From NCBI GenBank assembly GCA_902797405.1, contig CADBSP010000137.1:1-19085 (forward strand): a stretch of 19,085 nt of DNA, in the 5' to 3' direction. The stretch comes from an uncultured Eubacteriales bacterium. Its GTDB lineage: Bacteria; Bacillota; Clostridia; Peptostreptococcales; Anaerovoracaceae. The position numbers and the translations under genes were made by a program. The notes beneath the pieces were generated by a model. That model saw only the letters and a program-made list of their open reading frames with translations. It was not told the DNA's origin and did not search any database. This document shows positions 1-7,585 of the stretch, one piece after another. Every line of letters begins with the position of its first letter. Position 1 is the first letter of the stretch.

Positions 1-1
1 A

Positions 2-2464
2 ACATCATTAAAGAATAATAAAATCAAAACTACTCGTTTAGCTGGACAAACAGCTTTAGATACTAACCTTCAGATTCTAAAGAACTGCGCCAAAGGAGCA
101 GATGGTTTGTTAGTTGCTACAGCAACCAATTTTGCTGATAGTTTATCGGGATCATCAGTTGGTAAGCCTATGCTTCTAACCAGAAATGGAAAACTGACAG
201 ATAGTCAAAAGAGTTGGCTGTCATCATCAGGTATTAAGAAGTTTTATGTACTGGGTGGAAATGTAGCTGTACCAGAATCTATAGTTACAGAGTTAAAGAA
301 ATATGGAACAGTAGAAAGAGTCGCAGGAGCAAATAGGTATAGTACATCAGAAGCAATTGCAAAGAAGTTTTTCCCTAATGCAAAGACAATCACGTTAGCA
401 ACAGGAAAGAACTATGCTGATGGATTATCCGGTGCACCACTAGCTATGTGGTATAACTCTCCTATAGTTTTGGTCGCAAGCGATTCCTGGAGCCTGGCTC
501 ATAAATATGTAACTGATAGAAAGATAGTAAAAAGCATTACAATAGGCGGAACTAGTGCAGTCTCAAGTGCTGTAGTCTCAAAGATAATGGAGCAGTACAG
601 TGATAATAGTTCATCAGGTAGCAACAATAAAGATAACAATAAAACTCATAACTATAATGTCTCGGAATGCTATGAACTCACAGAGGATTCAATTTCTCAT
701 GATGAAAAGACAGGAATTGATTATGTTAATGATGTAATAATCATTACATTTTCTAACGATGCAACAAAGGATGATATGAATCAAATAATTAACAGTATCT
801 CTGGAGAAGTAGTTGGAGGGTATAAGGATCTTAATAGATACCATATTAAGATTCCAAAATCCGATTATTCAAAAATCGAAGAGATTTGTTTAGGATTGGA
901 AAAAAACAGGAAGGTAAAATTTGCACATGAGGATTATATTATAGATATTGATGAATTTGATACTAAAAGAATAACAGAGGTGACTGACGATGCTGAATGG
1001 GTTGATCAGTGGTATGTAGAAAACTTCACGAATAAAGGTTGGGTTTGGTTTCCAGCAGGAATCAATTGGTGGGCAGAAGCTATTGATGCACCTAATGCTT
1101 GGAACTATAATGAATATTTCAGACCAATTGATATTGGCGTTTTAGATAATGGTGTAGATAATAAACATGAAGATCTTAAAGACGTAGTTGTAGGTGTTTC
1201 TGCAGTGCATAGAGTTAGAGAGCATGGAACACACGTTGCGGGCATCATTGGGGCAAAGGCCAATAATGGAAAAGGAATAGCGGGGATAGTTTGGAATGCT
1301 AGAATACACTCGTTCGATTATTTAACATACTATGCTAAGTATGATACAAAAATACCTAATGAATTCTTTCTTGAAGGAGTAAGTAGATTAATAATGGCTG
1401 ATTGCAAAATTATTAATCTATCTGCAGGGACTTTTGAACGGAATAAAAGAAAAATGAATAAACTTGCCAAACATGCATCAGAATCTCTTATAAATATACT
1501 AGAATTATATCCCGATAGGGATTTCGTTATAGTACAAGCCGCTGGTAACGATGGAAAAGAACCAAGCTACGTTGGCCCTTTTTGTTATATCACTAAAGAC
1601 AATTGTGCGACAAGCGAAAGAATAAAACCAGAGGAAATAGTTGGGAGAATAATACGCGTTGGCAATGCAGAGCATCCAGAGTATTCAAAATACCGTTTAC
1701 ACAAAACCTCAAATTATGGTAGTCTCATAGATATTTGTGCACCTGGTACTAGGATTTACTCTACTGTTCCAGGTAATGGTTATAAGGAATTGACTGGCAC
1801 TTCAATGGCTGCTCCTATTGTTTCAGGTGTAGCAGCATTGGTTTGGTCAGCAAATCCTTCATTAAGTGGTCCAGAAGTAAAGGAAATTGTATGTGATAGT
1901 AAGAATACCAGGTACGAAGTACAGCCATCAATTCATGATAAAAATAATACTAGCTATAGACTAGTTAACGCAAAGCTTGCCGTTGAAGATGCTTTAGTAA
2001 AGGCAGGTAAAATGGAGGAACAGCTAGAAATTGAATTGAAAGAGATTAGTAAAGAAACCATTAATACAAAAAATGGTAGTATAGGTTTTGAGTTTCCAAT
2101 ATTCTGCATTAATGGAAAAGAAGCTAATGAGTATAATAAAAAAATACGTAATCTGATTATTTCAAAACTAAGGGAACGTGCAAATGAAAAAGATTCCTCT
2201 TTTTTTTCTAATCTATATTACAATAGTGGTTACGAATTAACTAGAGTTTATAAAGCTAAGTATAAAAAGGAGTGGTACCTGTACATCAATTATGGGGAAG
2301 AGCCAACTTTCGTATTCAGATTATCGGATGTAGAATTAATGGAACCTGGGTTTGGGTATACTGTTTATCTATTTGGTATTTGGCATGGCTCTCCAGAAAT
2401 AATTTTTGAAAGATGGAGATCCACGGAATACGAGGAAGATTTTTTCCCGTCTTATTTTGAATAA
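2..2464 (+). CDS. CWB2-anchored subtilisin-family (S8) serine protease, 5' partial
   Basis: The reading frame is open to the left edge, so the start and signal peptide lie outside the window; a TTG at 107 is internal to a repeat and is not the real start. Nt 2-600 encode the end of one and then two CWB2 repeats (RLAGQTAL, RVAGANRY, VLGGNVAV, TIGGTSAV), which in clostridial proteins bind anionic wall polymers. Nt ~718-955 resemble a subtilase pro-domain (DVIIITF...). The S8 domain spans nt ~1090-1990 with Asp at nt 1145 (LDNGVD), His at 1223 (HGTHVAG), oxyanion Asn at 1547 (AAGNDG) and Ser at 1802 (GTSMAAP), so the triad is complete. About 150 C-terminal residues (nt ~2000-2461) are not recognised. 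It is probably a surface protease, activated by pro-domain removal; its substrate is unknown. The gene is visibly more AT-rich than the housekeeping genes downstream. Confidence 0.9.
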   Translation, partial: TSLKNNKIKTTRLAGQTALDTNLQILKNCAKGADGLLVATATNFADSLSGSSVGKPMLLTRNGKLTDSQKSWLSSSGIKKFYVLGGNVAVPESIVTELKKYGTVERVAGANRYSTSEAIAKKFFPNAKTITLATGKNYADGLSGAPLAMWYNSPIVLVASDSWSLAHKYVTDRKIVKSITIGGTSAVSSAVVSKIMEQYSDNSSSGSNNKDNNKTHNYNVSECYELTEDSISHDEKTGIDYVNDVIIITFSNDATKDDMNQIINSISGEVVGGYKDLNRYHIKIPKSDYSKIEEICLGLEKNRKVKFAHEDYIIDIDEFDTKRITEVTDDAEWVDQWYVENFTNKGWVWFPAGINWWAEAIDAPNAWNYNEYFRPIDIGVLDNGVDNKHEDLKDVVVGVSAVHRVREHGTHVAGIIGAKANNGKGIAGIVWNARIHSFDYLTYYAKYDTKIPNEFFLEGVSRLIMADCKIINLSAGTFERNKRKMNKLAKHASESLINILELYPDRDFVIVQAAGNDGKEPSYVGPFCYITKDNCATSERIKPEEIVGRIIRVGNAEHPEYSKYRLHKTSNYGSLIDICAPGTRIYSTVPGNGYKELTGTSMAAPIVSGVAALVWSANPSLSGPEVKEIVCDSKNTRYEVQPSIHDKNNTSYRLVNAKLAVEDALVKAGKMEEQLEIELKEISKETINTKNGSIGFEFPIFCINGKEANEYNKKIRNLIISKLRERANEKDSSFFSNLYYNSGYELTRVYKAKYKKEWYLYINYGEEPTFVFRLSDVELMEPGFGYTVYLFGIWHGSPEIIFERWRSTEYEEDFFPSYFE

Positions 2465-2906
2465 CATAACACAATTTCGATTCTGGTTTTAAGATGATAA
2501 TGAAAAAGCATTTAGGAGTCGAGAAGCAACTCTCGTGTAACTAGAAAATGAATGCGGAGAGTAAAGGGTGCATAGAATCAACAATGTAGTATATGTTGAG
2601 AATACACATCATTCAATGGCACAAACGAATAGAATTACGATAAGAGAAAGGCTGAAGACCTTGAAGTAAAGCTGGCACTCTCTTTTTGACCTCGCGCGGC
2701 ATGCCTACTGAGTCCAATCGCCTGATTGTTGTCTGAAAAGCGCTAAGGGATTAGCTCGCTGACGATGCAGTATCTTCGGGGCGTACCAAAGAAAAATGGT
2801 TAATGGATAACAATCTAACTATTAGGATACCACCTTGACTATTTATCTAAAAGGCTTTACTCCATCTTGATAATGGTTATTAGTATACTGTATCTTGCTT
2901 ATTTGA

Positions 2907-2912
2907 TATAAT
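2907..2912 (+). promoter_or_regulatory. Candidate -10 box upstream of the second CWB2 gene
   Basis: A perfect TATAAT lies 170 bp upstream of the start at 3083. No good -35 box stands 16-18 bp before it, so this is a weak call made only on the -10 match and its position. If used, it would give a leader of about 165 nt. Confidence 0.25.
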
Positions 2913-3065
2913 GAAACAAGTGATTTGGTTCGGGCATCAAAATAATAAAGACTTAATATTTTTAAGTACTTTATTTATCCAACTGAGATACATGAACTGT
3001 GTTTATAGGTGTTGTGTTTTTTCTTGGATTTGATTTTAGATGTAAAGTAAAGAATAACTCTTAAT

Positions 3066-3075
3066 AAGGAGGTGA
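3066..3075 (+). promoter_or_regulatory. Very strong ribosome binding site
   Basis: AAGGAGGTGA is a full 10-base complement to the usual 3' end of 16S rRNA. It stands 7 nt before the ATG at 3083, fixes that start and suggests high translation of the surface protein. Confidence 0.85.
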
Positions 3076-3082
3076 ACCAATT

Positions 3083-6000
3083 ATGATATATAAAAGATTA
3101 TCTAAAAGAGTATTAGTGGTTTTATTGATTGTAAGTATTTGCTTTTCAATCCCGATAACAGGAACTATCTTAGTAAATGCAGATTCAGCATATGTGGGAG
3201 TATGTATAAATAATAAGGTATATTATGATGCATTTACTGAGGTAAATGAGAAGGATGGATCATATTGGAAATGGGATGGTACTGGAGAGTTAGAATTATA
3301 TAACTGTAATTTAAATAGTATCAGTTGGTCCTTAAAAAACGGATTAACAATAGTTTTAAAGGGAAATAATGTTGTTGGACATATACAAAGAAATAATTTC
3401 TCTTCGTTGCAAATAACGGGTGAAGGCTTATTAGTAACGGGACAGATTATGAGTGAAACAAAAATAATAAACACAACACTCAAGGTGGATTATTCAAAGT
3501 ATTACGGTCTTGACACTGGTGGAGATGGAATCAGCGGAGACTTAATTGTAGATAATAGTAATCTCGATATTATTGTTGCCCAAAACAAAAAATTTGAGAG
3601 AGCAATAGGTATTTGTGGAAATACAACTATTAAGAATTCAAACGTGACAATTAGAGTTGTAGAAAGAGAGTTGGATCATGATTATTATGATGCGCGAAGA
3701 ATCGCTGGCATTGATGGAAATAATATTATTATAGACAATTCCAACCTTTCAATATCGCTGTTTAGGGAAGCAATAATGATGACAACGGATTTGGATTTAA
3801 GCCTAGCAAGTGAATCCCAAAAGAGTATTAAGATTACTAACGCTAAAATAATAACTGAAAATATGTCTATCCATAATGATAAATACAATGGAATAGTTTT
3901 CGTTGGTAAAGGTAAGTCCACAACTTTGGATAGAATTTATTCCTATTACGATTATTATGATAAAAACTTAGAGATAAAGGCTAATGACCAAAGTAAGGTT
4001 TGCCAACCGGTTAGTACACCTAGCGCTAAATCTGGCTTTGAACTAGGAAAAGATAACAACAGTTTTTGTAATAGCAAAGATGAGAAATTTACCGCTGCGG
4101 GATTTGTTGGGGAAACCAATTATAGGATAGAAGACGAATACTTTGAAAGGCTCACAAAATATCTCGATGAAGGTGAGTATAATAGAATGAAATGTAAAAT
4201 GAACGATCCGCATATAGGAGCATGCCACGGTATTGCAGTAACTATGGGTCTTTTATACGAGGGCTATTTGAAAATTTCTGATTTAACAAACAGTAGTAAA
4301 TCTAATTACTACTCTCTTGATTATCCATCTAAAGACATTAAATTGCTGAATATGATTAATTACTTTCATCTTACACAGTGGATTAGAAAAGAAAGCACCA
4401 CATTATCTAAAACTTGCTGTGATGATTACATAGTTAACAAAATGGAAGGATACGATAGTCTGCCAGTTTTTCTGGAAACATTAGTTAAACAATGTAAAGA
4501 TAACCATGTATTATTATTCAGTTATGGTTTAAAATCTGGAGGAAACCATACTATATTGATTACCGGATGTAAATTTGATAGTGTTAAAAACAAATACGAT
4601 GTCGAGATGTATGACGAAAACATTATCAGACAAAAAGGAGACACGGGTTCTTTTAAACATATGTACATCGATGAAGACTTTTCTTCATTTGAATTTGAAG
4701 GGTGGGATCGAGGATTAAAAGTAAATAAAGAGAATTATTGGGATTTGTCAATAAGTGATTTGGCTGAAATTGCAAATATTCCGTCTGGTAAATCAAGTAG
4801 TAAGGATCCATATACAAGCATTGACTTTCTCGCAGGCGCAGGGATAGGATTTAAAGTAGAAGATACAAAAACAGGAAAGCATTTTATCTATGATGGTGAA
4901 AAATTATCAGGAAATATTGAAGTGAATGATTTATATAGTATTAGTTATGGTGAGACATCTAGAATGGTTGTTGATATTCCGAGAGTTGAAAGTCTAACTT
5001 TTTCTAACATTAACGGTTTGCTTGATGTTCAGGTAACTAGAGATGATAGTTTTCTGTCTTTAAAAGGAGAATCCATAGATAACGCGTCGTTAGTTTTCAA
5101 TGAGGGTATGACAATTGAAGGCAATGATTTTGACTATGATGCACATGTAACTACTGATTACATCTCTACAAAGGAAAAGGGACTTTTGTCCTTGTCAGGC
5201 AAATCTAAATCAAAAGCCGAAATCCTTGTTAATGGGACAGGGTTAGAAGTTAGAACAGATGGTAACCTTGCTAACATTACATCAAAGTCATACATTGGAA
5301 ATGACGTAATTAGTAATACATATTCGGGTGTTTCAAAAAGTTTTACAGTTGATAGTAAGGCAAATGTAAGTAGTGGTAGTATAGTATCTTCAACTAACCC
5401 AATAACTGATAAAACGTGGAAAAGGCTTTCCGGTCAAGGTAGATATGATACCATGAAAGAAATCGTAAATGCAGGTTTTTCTGAAACAGGAGGAACTGTT
5501 GTAATTGCAACCGGCACAGGGTTTAAAGACGCTCTCGCTGCATCTGGGTTAGCGGGACTAAATAGTGCACCGGTAGTTTTGACTGATGGTAAGATGTTAT
5601 CTCCGCAGGCCAAAGAATTGCTATCAAAGTTAAAGCCTCGAAAAGTATATATTGCTGGTGGAATAATGGCGGTTTCTTCGTATGTTGAATCGCAAATAAA
5701 ATCAACGGTAGGAATTACTCCGACAAGAATTGCAGGACAAACTTCTGCGGGCACGAGTGCAAAACTTGCTCTTGAAGGTAAGGGTAAATGGAAAGATGGC
5801 ATTGCAATAATAGCTACTAATAAAACCTTTAAAGATGCTTTATCTGTAGCACCTATCTCGTACGCAAAAGGATATCCAATACTACTTGCGGATAATGGGA
5901 AGAGTTTATCCAAGGAAGTGTTAGGAGCACTTAAGAACATAGGGATAAAACAGGTCATAATAGTCGGTGGGACAAGTGCTGTGACAACTAATGTAGAGCA

Positions 6001-6334
6001 GCAACTTAAGGATACAGGCATATCCATCAAAACAAGGCTATGGGGTAAAACTGGTGTGGCGACAAGTGCTGCAATTGCTACATGGGGCATTCAGCATGGA
6101 TTATCGGCTAATAAAATGGGGGTTGCAACAAGCCAAAACTATCCAGATGCTCTTTCAGGTGCGGCATTATGTGGATACAATAAATCTGTCCTTTTGCTTG
6201 TTGATGACAAAGCAATGGATAATGCGACTTTCCCGTCAAAGTACAAGTCTAAGATTTCTGTCGCATATGTCTTTGGTGGGACCAGTGCAGTAGGAGTTAA
6301 GACATGGAATGCACTTGTTAACAGTGTTAAGTAA
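3083..6334 (+). CDS. Secreted surface protein: beta-rich N-terminus, papain-like Cys domain, three CWB2 repeats
   Basis: This 1083-residue protein opens with a signal peptide (basic MIYKRLSKR, then a hydrophobic core; likely cleavage near residues 34-35). Residues ~36-310 are rich in short beta-type strands with many Asn (WKWDGTGELELYNCNL, then recurring D/NN-S/T-N-V/L patterns), suggesting a beta-solenoid of the kind seen in clostridial surface proteins. Residues ~320-530 carry a possible cysteine peptidase core: Cys381 in GACHGIAVT, His489 in GGNHTILITG and Asp511 or Asn513 in YDEN, in the Cys-His-Asp/Asn order of papain and C39 folds. Residues ~540-775 are unassigned. Residues ~778-1083 are three CWB2 repeats (KRLSGQGRYDT, TRIAGQTS, TRLWGKTG), the usual number for wall binding. 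The peptidase role is inferred from motifs only. The neighbour upstream also carries CWB2 repeats. Confidence 0.8.
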   Translation: MIYKRLSKRVLVVLLIVSICFSIPITGTILVNADSAYVGVCINNKVYYDAFTEVNEKDGSYWKWDGTGELELYNCNLNSISWSLKNGLTIVLKGNNVVGHIQRNNFSSLQITGEGLLVTGQIMSETKIINTTLKVDYSKYYGLDTGGDGISGDLIVDNSNLDIIVAQNKKFERAIGICGNTTIKNSNVTIRVVERELDHDYYDARRIAGIDGNNIIIDNSNLSISLFREAIMMTTDLDLSLASESQKSIKITNAKIITENMSIHNDKYNGIVFVGKGKSTTLDRIYSYYDYYDKNLEIKANDQSKVCQPVSTPSAKSGFELGKDNNSFCNSKDEKFTAAGFVGETNYRIEDEYFERLTKYLDEGEYNRMKCKMNDPHIGACHGIAVTMGLLYEGYLKISDLTNSSKSNYYSLDYPSKDIKLLNMINYFHLTQWIRKESTTLSKTCCDDYIVNKMEGYDSLPVFLETLVKQCKDNHVLLFSYGLKSGGNHTILITGCKFDSVKNKYDVEMYDENIIRQKGDTGSFKHMYIDEDFSSFEFEGWDRGLKVNKENYWDLSISDLAEIANIPSGKSSSKDPYTSIDFLAGAGIGFKVEDTKTGKHFIYDGEKLSGNIEVNDLYSISYGETSRMVVDIPRVESLTFSNINGLLDVQVTRDDSFLSLKGESIDNASLVFNEGMTIEGNDFDYDAHVTTDYISTKEKGLLSLSGKSKSKAEILVNGTGLEVRTDGNLANITSKSYIGNDVISNTYSGVSKSFTVDSKANVSSGSIVSSTNPITDKTWKRLSGQGRYDTMKEIVNAGFSETGGTVVIATGTGFKDALAASGLAGLNSAPVVLTDGKMLSPQAKELLSKLKPRKVYIAGGIMAVSSYVESQIKSTVGITPTRIAGQTSAGTSAKLALEGKGKWKDGIAIIATNKTFKDALSVAPISYAKGYPILLADNGKSLSKEVLGALKNIGIKQVIIVGGTSAVTTNVEQQLKDTGISIKTRLWGKTGVATSAAIATWGIQHGLSANKMGVATSQNYPDALSGAALCGYNKSVLLLVDDKAMDNATFPSKYKSKISVAYVFGGTSAVGVKTWNALVNSVK

Positions 6335-6393
6335 ATAAATGTAGATCAAACATGCTGTACACATGTATGAAGAATACTTGTAGATATTACAAC

Positions 6394-6422
6394 TTGACTT
6401 CCCCATACAAGTAATAGAGAAT
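6394..6422 (+). promoter_or_regulatory. Candidate promoter of the small-peptide unit
   Basis: TTGACT (6394-6399), a 17-bp spacer and GAGAAT (6417-6422, four of six matches) would start transcription near 6429. That is exactly where the left inverted repeat (AGGTGCTACC) begins, so the repeat would form the 5' end of the message. Confidence 0.45.
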
Positions 6423-6456
6423 AATTATAGGTGCTACCATAACGGTAGGCGGTAAG

Positions 6457-6490
6457 CCCTCTGATTAACTCAGAGGGACGACCCTCTGAG
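6457..6490 (+). promoter_or_regulatory. Mutually exclusive leader hairpins
   Basis: CCCTCTGA occurs twice (6457-6464 and 6482-6489) around a single TCAGAGGG (6470-6477). The middle copy can pair with the left copy (8 bp, loop TTAAC) or with the right copy (9 bp counting C6469 and G6490, loop ACGA), but not both. The left copy is also needed by the long-range inverted repeat at 6642-6653. The arrangement lies about 15 nt before the ribosome binding site of the peptide gene. Confidence 0.6.
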
Positions 6491-6518
6491 TGAGAAATCA
6501 TGAAAGGGGGTGGTGCCC

Positions 6519-6602
6519 ATGGATGCGATGGACATGATAGCGATTATCAGCTGTGCTGTAACGTTATTTATAGCCGGATACACTATAGGCAAGAAAAAAT
6601 GA
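6519..6602 (+). CDS. 27-residue hydrophobic peptide, candidate type I toxin
   Basis: The peptide starts MDAMDMIAIISCAV, continues with one membrane-spanning stretch (residues ~6-24, ending FIAGYTIG) and stops after a basic KKK tail. The plan of short acidic N-terminus, single hydrophobic helix and positively charged C-terminus is that of small membrane toxins of type I toxin-antitoxin systems and of holin-like peptides. A purine-rich ribosome site (AAAGGGGGTG, 6503-6512) lies 6 nt before the ATG, and CCC at 6516-6518 could pair with its Gs and mask it. In-frame ATGs at 6528 and 6534 are alternative starts. The gene sits alone inside long inverted repeats and its stop codon lies within a terminator stem. 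I cannot assign it to a named family; toxicity is inferred from architecture. Confidence 0.6.
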   Translation: MDAMDMIAIISCAVTLFIAGYTIGKKK

Positions 6603-6632
6603 CCGCCATAGAGCAATTGGTACGGTCATTTT
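6594..6632. terminator. Bidirectional terminator over the peptide stop codon
   Basis: ATGACCG (6599-6605) pairs with CGGTCAT (6623-6629), extended by CCA (6606-6608) with TGG (6618-6620). On the plus strand the stem is followed by TTTT; on the minus strand by six T (complement of 6594-6599). It would end a minus-strand antisense transcript well and a plus-strand message less efficiently. The TGA stop of the peptide is inside the left arm. Confidence 0.6.
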
Positions 6633-6674
6633 GACCCAACTGAGGGCTTGCCGTCTATCGGTAGCACCTCTTTG
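6594..6674 (-). ncRNA. Predicted antisense RNA to the peptide gene
   Basis: This is inferred from the minus-strand promoter (6709-6678) and the minus-strand terminator (stem 6629-6599, then T6). The RNA would overlap the stop codon and 3' untranslated region of the 27-residue peptide message, the arrangement of TxpA/RatA and BsrG/SR4 type modules. Its 5' end (AGGTGCTACC) repeats the sequence expected at the 5' end of the peptide message itself. No expression data support it. Confidence 0.4.
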
Positions 6675-6677
6675 ATT

Positions 6678-6709
6678 ATTATATTACTATCAAAGAATTG
6701 GAATGTCAA
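6678..6709 (-). promoter_or_regulatory. Candidate antisense promoter into the peptide unit
   Basis: On the minus strand a perfect TTGACA (6709-6704) is followed after 17 bp by TAATAT (6686-6681) and after 20 bp by a perfect TATAAT (6683-6678). Transcription would start near 6671-6674, next to the right inverted repeat, and run through the 3' end of the peptide gene to the terminator at 6594. The result would be an antisense RNA of about 80 nt. It lies downstream of maf, so it is unlikely to serve maf. Confidence 0.5.
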
Positions 6710-6763
6710 TTGAATTATAGTTACTGACATCAAATTCAAAGTTAAATAATTACCACTCTCTGT

Positions 6764-7432
6764 TTATAGGTGCTCCACTAGCTTGGTTACCGGTAGTCCC
6801 ATGACGTTGTCGTAGTCGCCTTCTATGTGGTCGATGAAACGTCCGAAATATCCTTGGATGGCATAGGCTCCTGCTTTGTCATAGGGCTCGTCGGTGTCCA
6901 GGTATTCCTGAAGGTCATCAGGGGTATAGGATTTAAAGAAGACGGTTGTTTCGTCAAAGAAGATTTGGTCTTCCTGCGATGAGAGCAGGGGAAGTATGGC
7001 GACTCCTGTATACACTTTATGAGGTTTACCTGAAAGTGCCATCAAAATATCCAAAGCGTCATCTCTATCCTTTGGTTTTCCAATAATTCCTGATGTTGAA
7101 GCATTATCATTTACTTCCTCATCAAAATAAACAATTGTATCTGCGCCTATAATGGGGAGATTCTCGGACAAAAGAGAGGTCCTTATTGTTTCCTGGTCAT
7201 TTATGTCGGCCTTTTCTGACACATCATTCATCATGCCCATCATGCCGCCAAGCATGCGCCTTACAGCGGATGCTTTTTGAAATGCCAGGTGCATAACTGT
7301 TTCTTCGGGGGATAGTCCGGATGGTACAGATTCTTCGATATTTGCAGGAATAATTATTGGATCAAAGCCCGCTTTTTTAATTAATTCGACGCGCCTAGGG
7401 GACCCGCTCGCTAAAATTACTTTCTTCTTCAT
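6764..7432 (-). CDS. maf: Maf-family nucleoside triphosphate pyrophosphatase
   Basis: This cytosolic 222-residue enzyme hydrolyses nucleoside triphosphates to monophosphate and pyrophosphate and is thought to clear non-canonical or excess nucleotides. Family motifs are intact: SGSPRR (residues 9-14), ANIEE (30-34), GADTIV with Asp98, GKPKD, and DKAGAYAIQG near residue 190. The DKAGAYAIQG type is that of the YhdE (dTTP/UTP) branch, so that substrate preference is likely. The protein is longer than the usual ~190-200 residues because of an insertion at about 58-92 that is Met/Gly-rich (GGMMGMMND). It is divergent from the LCP gene. Its ribosome site (GAAGATAAA) is weak. An extended -10 promoter lies 53 bp upstream. 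Confidence 0.92.
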   Translation of the reverse strand: MKKKVILASGSPRRVELIKKAGFDPIIIPANIEESVPSGLSPEETVMHLAFQKASAVRRMLGGMMGMMNDVSEKADINDQETIRTSLLSENLPIIGADTIVYFDEEVNDNASTSGIIGKPKDRDDALDILMALSGKPHKVYTGVAILPLLSSQEDQIFFDETTVFFKSYTPDDLQEYLDTDEPYDKAGAYAIQGYFGRFIDHIEGDYDNVMGLPVTKLVEHL

Positions 7433-7484
7433 TTTATCTTCATGATTTTGTTTTTATATCTACCTATAACGATGCTAGGATTAC

Positions 7485-7503
7485 ATTATAGCATTTTTGT
7501 CAA
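7485..7503 (-). promoter_or_regulatory. Extended -10 promoter for maf
   Basis: On the minus strand TGCTATAAT (7493-7485) has the TGN extension directly before a perfect TATAAT. A TTGACA at 7503-7498 is too close to serve as its -35. The leader would be about 45 nt. Confidence 0.45.
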
Positions 7504-7585
7504 CACAATAAATTGAGTTAGTGTTACTCTTTTGAGAAAAAATATACTATTATTTGTGGTTCGTATGTGTTAAAATATACGGGAT

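Larger units (their letters stand above)
2465..3082. other. 618-bp intergenic region, possible structured RNA or remnant
   Basis: No convincing reading frame is present on either strand. The part at about 2670-2800 is noticeably GC-richer than its surroundings. Short perfect hairpins occur at 2520-2535 (CGAGA, loop AGCAAC, TCTCG), 2715-2728 (CAATC, loop GCCT, GATTG) and 2742-2755 (GCTAA, loop GGGA, TTAGC). I do not recognise a riboswitch, tRNA or other known RNA family, nor the ends of an insertion sequence. It could be an unknown noncoding RNA, a long leader of the next gene, or a decayed mobile element. Confidence 0.3.
6429..6669. repeat. Long inverted repeat bounding the small-peptide unit
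   Basis: The outer block AGGTGCTACC (6429-6438) is perfectly complementary to GGTAGCACCT (6660-6669). An inner block CGGTAAGCCCTC (6450-6461) pairs with GAGGGCTTGCCG (6642-6653), 12 positions with one U-G pair in RNA. The arms enclose the whole peptide gene. They may act as RNA (the two ends of a message folding together) or as the ends of a small mobile unit; no target-site duplication is evident. Confidence 0.7.

Noticed and set aside
2670..2800. tRNA or known riboswitch in the GC-richer patch
   Set aside because: No cloverleaf, no TTCGA-type T-loop in the right place, and none of the riboswitch consensus boxes I know were found.
5434..6090. 218-codon open frame on the minus strand
   Set aside because: It lies opposite the CWB2 repeats and is a composition shadow; no ribosome site and no recognisable domain.
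6378..6392. Terminator for the second CWB2 gene (TTGTA, GATAT, TACAA)
   Set aside because: The stem is only 5 bp, AT-rich and not followed by a T-run.
6500..6628. 42-codon frame overlapping the 27-residue peptide, starting at ATG 6500
   Set aside because: Its ATG precedes the ribosome site rather than following it, the product is polar with scattered Cys and His and no recognisable pattern, and the peptide at 6519 has the proper ribosome site and a membrane-helix pattern.
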